Origin: Prado023 sp963788325
Lineage (GTDB): Bacteria > Actinomycetota > Actinomycetes > S36-B12 > CAIYMF01
Direction: 5' to 3'
NCBI GenBank assembly: GCA_963788325.1
Contig: CAWBGJ010000014.1
Span: 310,001-374,000, forward strand
DNA: 64,000 nt
Shown in pieces: positions 54,205-63,266 of this stretch. Numbering within the stretch: position 1 is the stretch's first letter; each line of letters starts with the position of its first letter. A program made the translations under genes and the position numbers. The notes beneath the pieces were generated by a model. That model was not told the DNA's origin, searched no databases, and saw nothing but the letters and a program-made list of their open reading frames with translations.

Positions 54205-54349
54205 CAGAACAACCCCTTCCCAGCGATCCGCCCGGTGGGCCTCGGATTCCACGCTGTGCCGCGGCGCCGCACGCCCGATCGTCGTCGGGACCACGATCCG
54301 CCGCGCTGCCCGACGACCGTCCCCGCCAGCGACGCGCCGACCCGCGGCC

Positions 54350-55703
54350 TCAGCCACCGGAGTGCCGTCGCCCGTCACGATGTAGGTGGTCGAGGTCGAG
54401 CTCCGGCACCCCCATCGGGCCTCGGGCGTGCAGCTTCTGGGTGGAGATGCCGATCTCCGCACCGAAGCCGAACTCGCCCGCCGTCGGTGAACCGGGTCGA
54501 GGCGTTGACCATGCACGGCGGCAGAGTCCACCCCGGCGATGAACCGCCGGGCCGCTGCAGCGGCCTCGGTGACGATGGCCTCGGTGTGCCCGCTGGACAG
54601 GTGCGGATGTGCTCGCAGGCCGCGTCCACGGCGTCCACGACTGCCACGGCGAGGTCCAGGGACAGGTACTCGTCGGCCCAGTCGTCCTCCTGCGCAGCGG
54701 CGAACGGGATCCCGGCCGCGACCGCGTACGGCTCCATCGCCCCGTCGCCATGCAGGGTCACGCCCTTCTCCGCGAGGGCCGCGAGGACCCGGGGCAGGAA
54801 GGCGTCGGCGACGTCGGCGTGCACCAGCAGGGTCTCGGCGGTGTTGCACACGCTCGTGCGCTGGGTCTTGGCGTTCAGCGACGATCGCCAGGGCCTTGTC
54901 GAGGTCGGCTGCGGCGTCGACGTAGACGTGGCAGTTGCCCACGCCGGTCTCGATCACCGGCACGGTCGAATTGGCCACGACGCTGCGGATCAGGCCGGCG
55001 CCGCCACGCGGGATCAGCAGGTCCACCAGCCCTCGAGCCGTCATCAGCGTGTCCACGGCGGCGTGGCTGCGCCCCGGCACGAGCTGCACCGCGTCCTGGG
55101 GCACGTCGGTGCCGGCCAGCGCCGCGCGCATGACCGCGACCAAGGCTGTGTTGGACTCGTAGGCCGACGACGACCCGCGCAGCAGGGCTGCGTTGCCGCT
55201 CTTGAGCGCCAGTCCGGCCGCATCCACGGTGACGTTGGGGCGGGCCTCGTAGACCATGGCCACCACACCCATCGGCACGCGCACCTGGCGGATCTCCAGG
55301 CCGTTGGGCTGCGTCCACCCCGGACCACCTCGCCCACAGGGTCGGGCAGGTCCGCGACCAGTTCCAGAGCATCGGCGATATCAGCCAGCCGGGCCTCGGT
55401 GAGGGTCAGCCGGTCGACGATGCCCGGCGCGGTGCCGGCCTCGAGGGCCCGCTGCACGTCCAGGGCGTTGGCGGCCAGCACCTGGTCGGTGGAGTCGCGC
55501 AGCCCTTGGGCCATCGCACGCAGGGCCGCGTCCTTCTGGGCGCGGTGGCACCGGCGCAGGGCGACAGCGGCCGCACGAGCCCGGCGCGCGGTGGCCAGGA
55601 CCGCTTCACGCTCGGCGGCCGCGGTCTCCTGAGGCTCAGCAGGCGCTGTGGCTGCCGACCCGGTGGGTGCGGTGGTGGCGGTCGGCACGGTGGGCTCTGG
55701 CAT
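54350..55703 (-). pseudogene. proA: Glutamate-5-semialdehyde dehydrogenase, multiply frameshifted
   Basis: Frames must be switched at least six times to read ProA. The order is AVALRRCHRAQKDAALRAMAQGLRDST (start 55703), a break near 55320, VRVPMGVVAMVYEARPNVTVDAAGLALKSGNAALLRGSS, VDLLIPRGGAGLIRSV, a break near 54885, then TSVCNTAETLLVHADVADAFL. Further breaks lie near 54602, 54515, 54482 and 54395, separating GHTEAIVTE, MVNASTRFTDGG and EFGFGAEIGISTQKLHARGPMG. Catalytic-region sequence with the Cys (V-C-N-T-A-E) is present. Insertions and deletions are mixed. The C-terminus is approximate; the stop at 54350 is one candidate. Confidence 0.85.
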
Positions 55704-55796
55704 GGGCCAAGGGTAGTCGACGGCGCCGAGATGCTCGCGGGAGTGCGCTGTGGCACCCCACGTCCCGGCCGGGCGGGGATCCTGCCGCGGACGGCC

Positions 55797-57095
55797 TCAG
55801 GCCAGCAGCACCATGTCGTCACGGTGGACGACCTCGCGCTCGTACTCCGGGCCGAGCGCGGCAGCCAGCTCGCGAGTGGATCGACCCAGCAGGGCGGGCA
55901 GCTCGGTGGCGTCATAGGCCACGAGGCCGCGGGCGATCACGACCCCATCGGGCCCGAGGAGGTCCACGGGATCGCGGGCCACGAAACCGCCGACCACATG
56001 GGTGATCCCGGCAGGAAGCAGGGAGGCACCCCGTTCGCGCACGGCCCGCACGGCACCGGCGTCGAGGTGGATCTGGCCCAGCCCCCCCGTGGCGTGCGCC
56101 AGCCAGAGCAGCCGCGAGGTGGACCGCTGCGCAGTGGCGTGGAAGAACGTTCCCACCGGCTCACCAGCCAGCGCGCGGGTGGCATTCACCGCGGAGGTGA
56201 GCACCACGGGGATGCCCGCCTCGGTGGCGATCCGAGCCGCTTCGACCTTGGTCGCCATGCCACCGAGCCCGACGCCGGCCGCACCGGTGCCACCCACCAC
56301 GACCGAGGCGAGGTCCGCGGGGCCGACGACCTGCGGGATGAGCCGGGTGCCACCCCGTTGCGGTGGGCCGTCGTAGAGGCCGTCGACGTCGGAGAGCAGG
56401 ACGAGCGCGTCTGCGCGGACCAGGTGGGCCACCAGCGCTGCGAGCCGGTCGTTGTCCCCGAACCGGATCTCGGCGGTGGCCACGGTGTCGTTCTCATTGA
56501 CGATCGGGACCACGTCGAGCTCCAGCAGCCGCTCCAGGGTGCGCTGGGCATTGCGGTAGTGCGCGCGACGGATCAGGTCATCGGCCGTGAGCAGCACCTG
56601 CCCAACGGTCCGATCGTGGCGGGCGAAGGCCTCGTGGTAGTGCGCCATCAGGATGCCCTGACCGACCGAGGCGGCTGCCTGGGCCGAGGCGAGGTCGCGT
56701 GGGCGCCGGCGCAGGCCGAGCGGGGCGATCCCGGTGGCGATGGCGCCCGAGGACACGAGCACCAGCTGCGCACCGCGATGGCCGGCCAGCGCCAGTGCAT
56801 CGACGAGCTCGTGCACGCGGCTGACGTCGATCCCCGCGGAGACCCCGGCGAGCACCGAGGCGTCCGCGGGGTTGCTCGGCCGGGGATGAGCACGGCGCTC
56901 TGGATCCACCTGCGGTCCCGGCCCAGCCGTGCGGCGGGGCGGCACAGGGCTCGAGATGGGTCCGGCACCGGACCTGCCCATGGCCTCCGGGTCGACGCCG
57001 GGACCTGCCCCGGGTCGCATCGTCAGCGACGAGGACCCCACCTTGACCACCACGCGCTTGGCGTCACGCAGGGCGTCCCAGGGCGAGGCGACCAT
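55797..57095 (-). CDS. proB: Glutamate 5-kinase with an unusual N-terminal insertion
   Basis: First step of proline synthesis. 432 residues against about 370 usual. The amino-acid-kinase domain has KRVVVKVGSSSLT, then QLVLVSSGAIATGIAPLGL, VPIVNENDTVATAEIRFGDNDRLAALVA, LLSDVDGLY and GVGLGGMATKVEAARIATEAGIP. The C-terminal PUA domain starts at about residue 340 (ERGASLLPAGITHVVGGF). An extra low-complexity segment of about 60 residues (MRPGAGPGVDPEAMGRSGAG ... PADASVLAG) lies between the first strand and DVSRVHELVDALA. The gene is in frame throughout. ATG 57095 overlaps the obgE stop as TGATG. Confidence 0.93.
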   Translation of the reverse strand: MVASPWDALRDAKRVVVKVGSSSLTMRPGAGPGVDPEAMGRSGAGPISSPVPPRRTAGPGPQVDPERRAHPRPSNPADASVLAGVSAGIDVSRVHELVDALALAGHRGAQLVLVSSGAIATGIAPLGLRRRPRDLASAQAAASVGQGILMAHYHEAFARHDRTVGQVLLTADDLIRRAHYRNAQRTLERLLELDVVPIVNENDTVATAEIRFGDNDRLAALVAHLVRADALVLLSDVDGLYDGPPQRGGTRLIPQVVGPADLASVVVGGTGAAGVGLGGMATKVEAARIATEAGIPVVLTSAVNATRALAGEPVGTFFHATAQRSTSRLLWLAHATGGLGQIHLDAGAVRAVRERGASLLPAGITHVVGGFVARDPVDLLGPDGVVIARGLVAYDATELPALLGRSTRELAAALGPEYEREVVHRDDMVLLA

Positions 57096-58612
57096 CAGAG
57101 CTCGCCCTCGCCCGAGCCCTCGCCGGCATCCTCGTCCGCAGTACGGGACAGCACGGGTCCGTGGCGCTTCGGAGTGCCGGGACGCTCATCGACGGGGTCC
57201 GGTGCCCACTGCGCCTCGGGTTCCTCACCGTCGGCGAGCTGCGCGGCACTGCGACCATGGATGCGTGCCGTGGGCGCCTCGATACGCTGGTCCTGGCCGC
57301 GGGGGCCCGGGCCTGATGCGCGCACTGTCGGCTCCCAGTCGAAGACCACCGAGTCATCAGGCGCACCGATGCGCACCTCGTCGCCGCGCTGGGCGCCGAG
57401 CCGGACCAGCTCGTCCTCGACCCCCAGACGGGCCAGCCGGTCTGCGAGGTAGCCCACCGCCTCGTCGTTGGAGAAGTCGGTCTGGCGGATCCAGCGCTCC
57501 GGACGCTGCCCGCGGACGCGGAACGCCGCACCCTCGCGCACGACCTCGAACTCCGATTCGTTGACCGCGCGTGGGGTGATGACGATGCGCTGGGCCACCG
57601 GCTGCGCGGCGGCGCTGCGCTGCTCGGACACGATTCTGGCCATGGCGAACGACAGCTCGCGCAGGCCCTCGTGGGAGACCGCGGACACCTCGTACACGGG
57701 CAGGCCGCGCTCCTCGAGATCGCTGCGCACGAGCTCTGCGAGCTCGCGGGCCTCGGGGACATCGATCTTGTTGAGCACGACCAGGCGCGGCCGGTCGGCC
57801 AGGCCGCCGTACTCGGCGAGCTCGGCCTCGATGACGTCGAGGTCGGTGAGCGGATCACGGCCCGGCTCCAGCGTGGCGCAGTCCAGGACCTGGACCAGGG
57901 CAGCGCACCGCTCCACATGGCGCAGGAACTCCAGTCCCAGGCCCTTGCCCTGGGAGGCGCCGGGAATCAGACCGGGCACGTCCGCGACGGTGAACACCGT
58001 GGACCCGGCCGTGACGACCCCGAGGTTCGGCACCAGCGTGGTGAACGGGTAGTCGGCGATCTTCGGCCGCGCCGAGGACATGGCCGCGATCAACGAGGAC
58101 TTGCCCGCGCTCGGGAACCCCACGAGCCCGATGTCCGCGACGGTCTTGAGCTCGAGGACAACGCTGAACTCCTCGCCGGGCTCGCCGAGCAGCGCGAATC
58201 CGGGGGCCTTGCGCCGTGAGGAGGCGAGCGCGGCGTTGCCCAGGCCACCGCGGCCGCCGCGGGCGATCACCACGGAGGCGCCGGCGACCGGGAGGTCGGC
58301 GAGCAGCTCGCCGTTGACGCTGATGACGGTTCCGACCGGGACCGGGAGGACCACGTCCTCACCGTTGGCCCCGTTGCGGTGCCCACCCTGACCAGGCACC
58401 CCGTTGGTGGCCCGACGGTGCGGCGAGTGATGATACTCCAGCAGGCTCGGGGTGCTGGTCTCGGCCACGAGGATCACGTCGCCGCCGCGGCCCCCGTTGC
58501 CCCCGTCCGGGCCGCCGAGAGGCTTGAACTTCTCACTGTGCACGGAGGCGCACCCGTGCCCACCGTTGCCTGCGGTGGCGTGGATCACCACTTGGTCCAC
58601 GAAGGTCGCCAT
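57095..58612 (-). CDS. obgE: GTPase ObgE/CgtA
   Basis: Ribosome-assembly and stringent-response GTPase. 505 residues. The glycine-rich Obg domain (GGPDGGNGGRGGDVILVAE, GVPGQGGHRNGANGEDVVLPVPVGT) is followed by the G domain: VGFPSAGKSSLI (G1), the DYPFTTL switch, DVPGLIPGAS (G3), LNKIDVPEA (G4). The C-terminal OCT domain (VGYLADRLARLGVEDELVRLGAQRGDEVRIG) and an acidic/Glu tail complete the actinobacterial form. ATG 58612. An intrinsic terminator lies between it and rpmA, so it likely has its own promoter. Confidence 0.97.
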   Translation of the reverse strand: MATFVDQVVIHATAGNGGHGCASVHSEKFKPLGGPDGGNGGRGGDVILVAETSTPSLLEYHHSPHRRATNGVPGQGGHRNGANGEDVVLPVPVGTVISVNGELLADLPVAGASVVIARGGRGGLGNAALASSRRKAPGFALLGEPGEEFSVVLELKTVADIGLVGFPSAGKSSLIAAMSSARPKIADYPFTTLVPNLGVVTAGSTVFTVADVPGLIPGASQGKGLGLEFLRHVERCAALVQVLDCATLEPGRDPLTDLDVIEAELAEYGGLADRPRLVVLNKIDVPEARELAELVRSDLEERGLPVYEVSAVSHEGLRELSFAMARIVSEQRSAAAQPVAQRIVITPRAVNESEFEVVREGAAFRVRGQRPERWIRQTDFSNDEAVGYLADRLARLGVEDELVRLGAQRGDEVRIGAPDDSVVFDWEPTVRASGPGPRGQDQRIEAPTARIHGRSAAQLADGEEPEAQWAPDPVDERPGTPKRHGPVLSRTADEDAGEGSGEGEL

Positions 58613-58750
58613 GGGTACGTCTCCTCTCCTGGTCGGGCTGGCCGCGCAACCGCACGGCCCTGCTGTGCTGACACGCCCCGAGACTGCGGGTGGTCGGACG
58701 TGCCCTGTGGGTCCTACGAGGTCAGGCGGACTGCCTCCTCACACACAGAA

Positions 58751-58775
58751 GAGGCGAGCCCATCGGGCCCGCCTC
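58751..58775 (-). terminator. Intrinsic terminator after rpmA
   Basis: GAGGCG (58751-58756) pairs with CGCCTC (58770-58775), with an inner GCCC/GGGC and a 3-base loop; only one A-C mismatch breaks the stem. On the minus strand it follows the rpmA stop by 18 bases and is followed by TTCTGTGTGTGAG, the most U-rich tail of any hairpin in this window. Confidence 0.75.
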
Positions 58776-58793
58776 CGCTGAAGTGGTCCCGCG

Positions 58794-59054
58794 TCAGGCG
58801 ACCGGGACCTCGACGATGTTCACGACCCGACGGCCCCGCGCCGTGCCGAACTCGACCGCACCCGCGGCCAGCGCGAACAGCGTGTCGTCGCCACCGCGGC
58901 CCACGTTGGCACCGGGGTGGAAGTGCGTGCCGCGCTGACGGACGATGATCTCGCCGGACTTCACGACCTGCCCACCGAAGCGCTTCACGCCCAAGCGCTG
59001 AGCGTTCGAGTCCCGGCCGTTGCGCGTGCTGGATGCACCCTTCTTATGAGCCAT
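58794..59054 (-). CDS. rpmA: 50S ribosomal protein L27
   Basis: 86 residues, beginning MAHKKGASSTRNGRDSNAQRLGVKRFGGQ, the typical flexible L27 N-terminus reaching the peptidyl-transferase centre. No N-terminal Firmicute-type cleavage motif is present. The middle has VVKSGEIIVRQRGTHFHPGANVGRGGDDTLFALA. It starts 4 bp after the rplU stop, so the two are one unit. Confidence 0.98.
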   Translation of the reverse strand: MAHKKGASSTRNGRDSNAQRLGVKRFGGQVVKSGEIIVRQRGTHFHPGANVGRGGDDTLFALAAGAVEFGTARGRRVVNIVEVPVA

Positions 59055-59058
59055 GAGG

Positions 59059-59373
59059 TCACTTCCCGCTCTCGATGCCGGTCACGCGCAGCTGGGTGAG
59101 GGCCTGACGGTGGCCCTGCCGCTTGCGATAGCCGGTCTTGTTCTTGTACTTGAGGATGTCGATCTTCGGGCCCTTGGTGTGCTCGAGGACCTCGGCCGAG
59201 ACCTTGACACCGGCCAGGGCCTGGGAGTCCGAGGTGACGGTGGCACCGTCGACGAGCAGCAGCGCGGGCAGCTCGATGCTGTCGCCGGGCGCGCCGTCCA
59301 CACGGTTGGTCTCAATGACGTCGCCGACGGCGACCTTCTCCTGGCGGCCGCCTGAGCGGACAATGGCGTACAC
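59059..59373 (-). CDS. rplU: 50S ribosomal protein L21
   Basis: 104 residues from GTG 59373 (VYAIVRSGGRQEKVAVGDVIETNRVDG), with AGGAG about 11 bases upstream. The C-terminal KIDILKYKNKTGYRKRQGHRQALTQLRVTGI is the conserved rRNA-binding end. The frame is open further upstream but that part is unlike L21. A promoter candidate sits about 85 bases before the start, overlapping the end of rne. Confidence 0.97.
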   Translation of the reverse strand: MYAIVRSGGRQEKVAVGDVIETNRVDGAPGDSIELPALLLVDGATVTSDSQALAGVKVSAEVLEHTKGPKIDILKYKNKTGYRKRQGHRQALTQLRVTGIESGK

Positions 59374-59457
59374 GGGGGGGCACTCCTGAGTGTGTTCGGG
59401 GCTGGACGGGCCCGCGTGGGCACGCACATGCGATCGGCGCTCGCGCGCCAGGCTCCT

Positions 59458-59487
59458 AGGGTACGGATCGGACCGGCAAACGGTCAA
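59458..59487 (-). promoter_or_regulatory. Candidate promoter of rplU-rpmA
   Basis: On the minus strand TTGACC (59487-59482) and TACCCT (59463-59458) are separated by 18 bases, a good vegetative actinobacterial promoter. It overlaps the rne stop at 59484 and gives a leader of about 75-80 bases before the rplU GTG. It would allow ribosomal protein synthesis independent of rne. Confidence 0.5.
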
Positions 59488-62400
59488 ACCGCGGTGGACT
59501 GGTCCGCCTCCTCTTCGGCGACCATTGTGACGTCGTCGGCAGTGGGGTCCGGGGCGGGCTCGTCGGCCCCGGCTCCGTCGGTCGACTCCTCGACAGCGTC
59601 GTCGGCGACCGCGTCGTCAGCGGCGACCGCGTCGTCGGGAACCGCGCTATCGGCGTCAGCGGCGGTGACAGCGTCATCATCGGCACGGGCCGGTTCGCCC
59701 TCGGAACCCTCGGGGAGTTCCACGATGCCCTCGGCGACCGCTTCGGCCAGGATCACGGCCGCCTGATCAGGCGCAAGGTCGGGCTGCCCGGCGTCGGTGT
59801 GCGAGTCCCCGGTGTGCGAGTCCTCGGAGTGCTCCTCATCGGAGTGGTCGATGTGCCCGTGCTCATCGAACTTCGGCGGCGGCGGGGTCTTGCCTGTCTG
59901 TCGACCACCGAGGACAGCCTGTGACTGCTGGCGACCGCCGCCCCCGTTCCCGTTGCCGTTGCCGTTGCCACGCCGGCCGCCGCGCTCACGCCGGTTGCCT
60001 CCCGTGGCCTCCTCGGCAGGCGCCTCGGCCGAACCCACCGGCTCCGTGGACACCAGGTGCCCGCGCCCGCCGCAGTGCTCGCACTGCGTGGAGAAGACCT
60101 CCAGAAGGCCCTGTCCGATCCGCTTGCGGGTCATCTGCACCAGGCCCAGCGAGGTGACCTCGGCCACCTGGTGCTTGGTGCGGTCGCGACCGAGGCACTC
60201 CACGAGCCGGCGCAGGACCAGGTCGCGGTTGCTCTCCAGGACCATGTCGATGAAGTCCACGACGATGATCCCGCCGATGTCGCGCAGGCGAAGCTGGCGC
60301 ACGATCTCCTCAGCGGCCTCGAGGTTGTTCTTGGTGACCGTCTCCTCGAGGTTGCCGCCCTGACCGGTGAACTTCCCGGTGTTCACGTCGACCACGGTCA
60401 TAGCCTCGGTGCGGTCGATGACCAGCGAGCCGCCCGAGGGCAGCCAGACCTTGCGGTCCAGGGCCTTGGCCAGCTGCTCGTCGATCCGGTGGGCCGCGAA
60501 CAGCTCGTTCGGCTCGACCCACTTGGCCATCTTGGGCTGCAGGTCAGGCGCCACCCAGCCGATGTACTCGCTGAGCGTGGCCCAGGTGGTGTCGCCCTGG
60601 ACCAGCAACGAGGTGAAGTCCTCGTTGAAGATGTCGCGCACGACCTTGATCGCCAGGTCCGGCTCGCCGTAGAGCAGGGCCGGGGCGGAGGCCGACTTGG
60701 TCTTCTTCTGGATGTCGGTCCACTGCGCCGACAGCCGGTTGACGTCGGAGGTGAGCTGCTCCTCGGAGGCCCCCTCGGCGGCCGTGCGCACGATGACGCC
60801 CGCGCCGGCGGGGACGACCTCGCGCAGGATCGCCTTGAGCCGGGACCGCTCGGTGTCGGGCAGCTTGCGCGAGATGCCGGTCATCGACCCCTCGGGGACG
60901 TAGACCAGGAATCGCCCGGGCAACGAGATCTGGCTGGTCAGACGGGCGCCCTTGTGGCCGATCGGGTCCTTGGTGACCTGCACGAGCACGGGATCGCCGG
61001 ACTTCAGCGCCAACTCGATGCGCTTGGGCTGGCCCTCCAGACCCGCTGCGTCCCAGTTGACCTCGCCGGCGTACAGCACCGCGTTGCGGCCCCGGCCGAT
61101 GTCGACGAACGCCGCCTCCATCGAGGGCAGCACGTTCTGCACCTTGCCCAGGTAGACGTTGCCCACCATCGACGACGACTCCGCGCGATTGACGTAGTGC
61201 TCGACGAGGATGCCGTCCTCGAGCACGGCGATCTGCGTGCGGTCACCGTGCTCGCGGACGCACATGACGCGGTTGACCGACTCGCGGCGGGCCAGGAACT
61301 CGGCCTCGGTGAGGATCGGGGCACGCCGGCGGCCGGCCTCCCGACCGTCGCGACGGCGCTGCTTCTTGGCCTCGATCCGGGTGCTTCCACGCAGGGACGT
61401 GATCTCGTCACTGGGCCGACGGCCCTCGCGCACCTTGACCACGGTGTTCGGGGGGTCCTCACTGGAGAGGTCCTCCATCTCCTCGGCGACCCCGGCCTTG
61501 CGCCGACGGCGACGACGGCGACGGGCACTCGGGGACTCGCCCTCGTCTGCATCGGCGTCCGAGTCGTCAGCCTCGTCCGCGGACTGCCCGGTGGACTGGC
61601 CCTGGTCGTCGGCACCGTCATCGTCGCTGCCCTCGGCGCCGCTGGCGTCTGTGCCCTCGGCGTCGTCAGAACCGCCCGTGCCGGGCCGGCGACGACGACG
61701 GCCACCACGACGGCGACGGCGGCGAGGTGCACCGTCCTCCTCGCGGTCTGAGTCGAGACCCTCCGCGGACTCGTCGGACTCATCGGACTCGTCGGTGTCG
61801 TCGTCTATGGTGGCGGACTCAGCTCGGTCGGCGTCCTCAGCGGCCGACGCCTCCTCGCCACCGGATCGGTCAGCGTCCGCCGCGGAGTCCCCCCCTGCCT
61901 GGCCCTCGATGGCCTCGACCTCCGCGCCCTCAGCGGACTGGGCCTCCGCGGCTCGGGGCCCGCGGGAGCGACGGCTCCGGTTGGTGCGCTTGGGCTGGCT
62001 GGCGCCGTCGGTGGCATCAGCCGACTCCGGCTCAGCGCCGTCGGTCGCCTCATCCACCGCAGCCAAGGTGCCCGACTCGGAGTCGGCCTCAGTGCGGGCC
62101 TGGGCATCGCGGCCCCGCCTGCGTCGTACCGCCTTGGTCTCGTCCGGAGCCTGGAACACGGCTGCGATCGCCGGGACCTCGGCCGGTGCAGTGATGGCCG
62201 CCATAGGTGCCGGCTCAGCCTCGGCCTCCGGCACCGCGGAGAAGGCCACGGTGGTAACCCCTCGGGTCGCGCGGCGGGACCTGCGTGCCACCGGGGCTGC
62301 GGCCGGCTCGGGATCGATCGACGCTGGGGCCCCGGCCGGGGCGTCCGCCTCGTCGCCCCCCATCGCGGCAGCCTCGAACTGCGCGGACTCGTCGCTCTCG

Positions 62401-62723
62401 TCGTCGATCGCGCCGTCGGTCTCGTCCTCGAGCGGCTCAACCACAGGGGCCTGCTCACTCACGGCATCGGCTGTTTCCGCACCTGCTGCCTCGTCGGCCG
62501 TGTCGAGGACGCCGGCAGCACTCGCCCCGGCCTGCGCTGCAGACCTGAACAACTCACCCTGCTCGGCGGCGTCCTGCGCGCCCTCGACCACCACCGGCGG
62601 TCCGGCCGGCCGGCTGGCCGCTCGCCGGCGCCGACGGGGCGCCGCGGCGGGGGCGCCGGATTCGGCTCCCGACTCATCCGTGGAGGCTGCTGCGGAGGTC
62701 TGCTGCTCGTTCTCGTCGACCAT
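59484..62723 (-). CDS. rne: Ribonuclease E/G family protein
   Basis: Endoribonuclease for mRNA decay and rRNA maturation, 1079 residues. The first ~470 residues are an acidic/Ala/Arg disordered region with basic patches (RRRRGGRRRRRPG), the usual actinobacterial arrangement of extra sequence before the catalytic core. The core has MVGNVYLGKVQNVLPSMEAAFVDIGRGRNAVLY (S1), the RNase E/G domain (VIRTAAEGASEEQLTSDV, GSLVIDRTEAMTVVDVNTGKFTG), the DNase-I-like IGGIIVVDFIDM and the Zn-link CEHCGGRGHL. A Glu/Asp-rich tail follows. ATG 62723 begins MVDENEQQTSAAAS; a 543-bp gap lies upstream. Confidence 0.95.
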   Translation of the reverse strand: MVDENEQQTSAAASTDESGAESGAPAAAPRRRRRAASRPAGPPVVVEGAQDAAEQGELFRSAAQAGASAAGVLDTADEAAGAETADAVSEQAPVVEPLEDETDGAIDDESDESAQFEAAAMGGDEADAPAGAPASIDPEPAAAPVARRSRRATRGVTTVAFSAVPEAEAEPAPMAAITAPAEVPAIAAVFQAPDETKAVRRRRGRDAQARTEADSESGTLAAVDEATDGAEPESADATDGASQPKRTNRSRRSRGPRAAEAQSAEGAEVEAIEGQAGGDSAADADRSGGEEASAAEDADRAESATIDDDTDESDESDESAEGLDSDREEDGAPRRRRRRGGRRRRRPGTGGSDDAEGTDASGAEGSDDDGADDQGQSTGQSADEADDSDADADEGESPSARRRRRRRRKAGVAEEMEDLSSEDPPNTVVKVREGRRPSDEITSLRGSTRIEAKKQRRRDGREAGRRRAPILTEAEFLARRESVNRVMCVREHGDRTQIAVLEDGILVEHYVNRAESSSMVGNVYLGKVQNVLPSMEAAFVDIGRGRNAVLYAGEVNWDAAGLEGQPKRIELALKSGDPVLVQVTKDPIGHKGARLTSQISLPGRFLVYVPEGSMTGISRKLPDTERSRLKAILREVVPAGAGVIVRTAAEGASEEQLTSDVNRLSAQWTDIQKKTKSASAPALLYGEPDLAIKVVRDIFNEDFTSLLVQGDTTWATLSEYIGWVAPDLQPKMAKWVEPNELFAAHRIDEQLAKALDRKVWLPSGGSLVIDRTEAMTVVDVNTGKFTGQGGNLEETVTKNNLEAAEEIVRQLRLRDIGGIIVVDFIDMVLESNRDLVLRRLVECLGRDRTKHQVAEVTSLGLVQMTRKRIGQGLLEVFSTQCEHCGGRGHLVSTEPVGSAEAPAEEATGGNRRERGGRRGNGNGNGNGGGGRQQSQAVLGGRQTGKTPPPPKFDEHGHIDHSDEEHSEDSHTGDSHTDAGQPDLAPDQAAVILAEAVAEGIVELPEGSEGEPARADDDAVTAADADSAVPDDAVAADDAVADDAVEESTDGAGADEPAPDPTADDVTMVAEEEADQSTAV

Positions 62724-63266
62724 GGTGGTCTCCTCACGGGTATCCCGAGACGACCAGCGCCACGGCAGTGCCCCACATATGGCCAGAACCCGCGAACGCG
62801 TCCCAGCAAAGCCTTGTGTTCCGCCCGAGGTGCACACGTGGTGCGTGCGTCGCCCTCGAACTCCGCGCTGTCGGCGGACCCGGAGGTGGGACGGAATTCG
62901 CCCACTCCCGGTCGCGACCTGATCACTGCCTGTGCCAGCGCGGGGCGGCACAAGGCGGTGTGATTGGTGCGACGCCTCGAACGTGGGTCGCCTCGATCCA
63001 CGGGGCGACTGGGCCGAATTATGCCACAGCGGACCACCCACGCCTGGCAACCGCGCCGGCGCCCGCCGGCCAGCCCCGATCCCGAGTGCCTCCACCTGGG
63101 CGTCGCCCGAAGGTGGATCGATCCACGTCAGAGTCGCCGGACCGCCGCTGACGTGGAGGAATGGCGGTTGAGCGGGTGGGCGGCGGCCAGTCGCGTGGGC
63201 AAGGAGCGGGCGGGCACCGACCGCGGGGCGCGCGGTGGCAGCGGTGCGGGGCGGGGAGACCGCGGG
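62724..63266 (-). other. 543-bp non-coding gap upstream of rne, likely leader
   Basis: No gene is supported in this gap, the longest in the window. TCCACCT/AGGTGGA (63091-63097/63111-63117) and TCCACGTCAG/CTGACGTGGA (63122-63131/63148-63157) form two adjacent hairpins, and the outer CCTCCAC/GTGGAGG (63089-63095/63153-63159) offers an alternative fold. The rest, 62724-63088, shows no obvious repeat. RNase E messages are autoregulated through long 5' leaders in other bacteria; whether that holds here is inference. Confidence 0.5.

Noticed and set aside
51442..55703. Programmed frameshifting in rsfS, nadD or proA
   Set aside because: There are many breaks of both signs, and no slippery heptamer with a downstream structure was recognised; none of these families is known for recoding.
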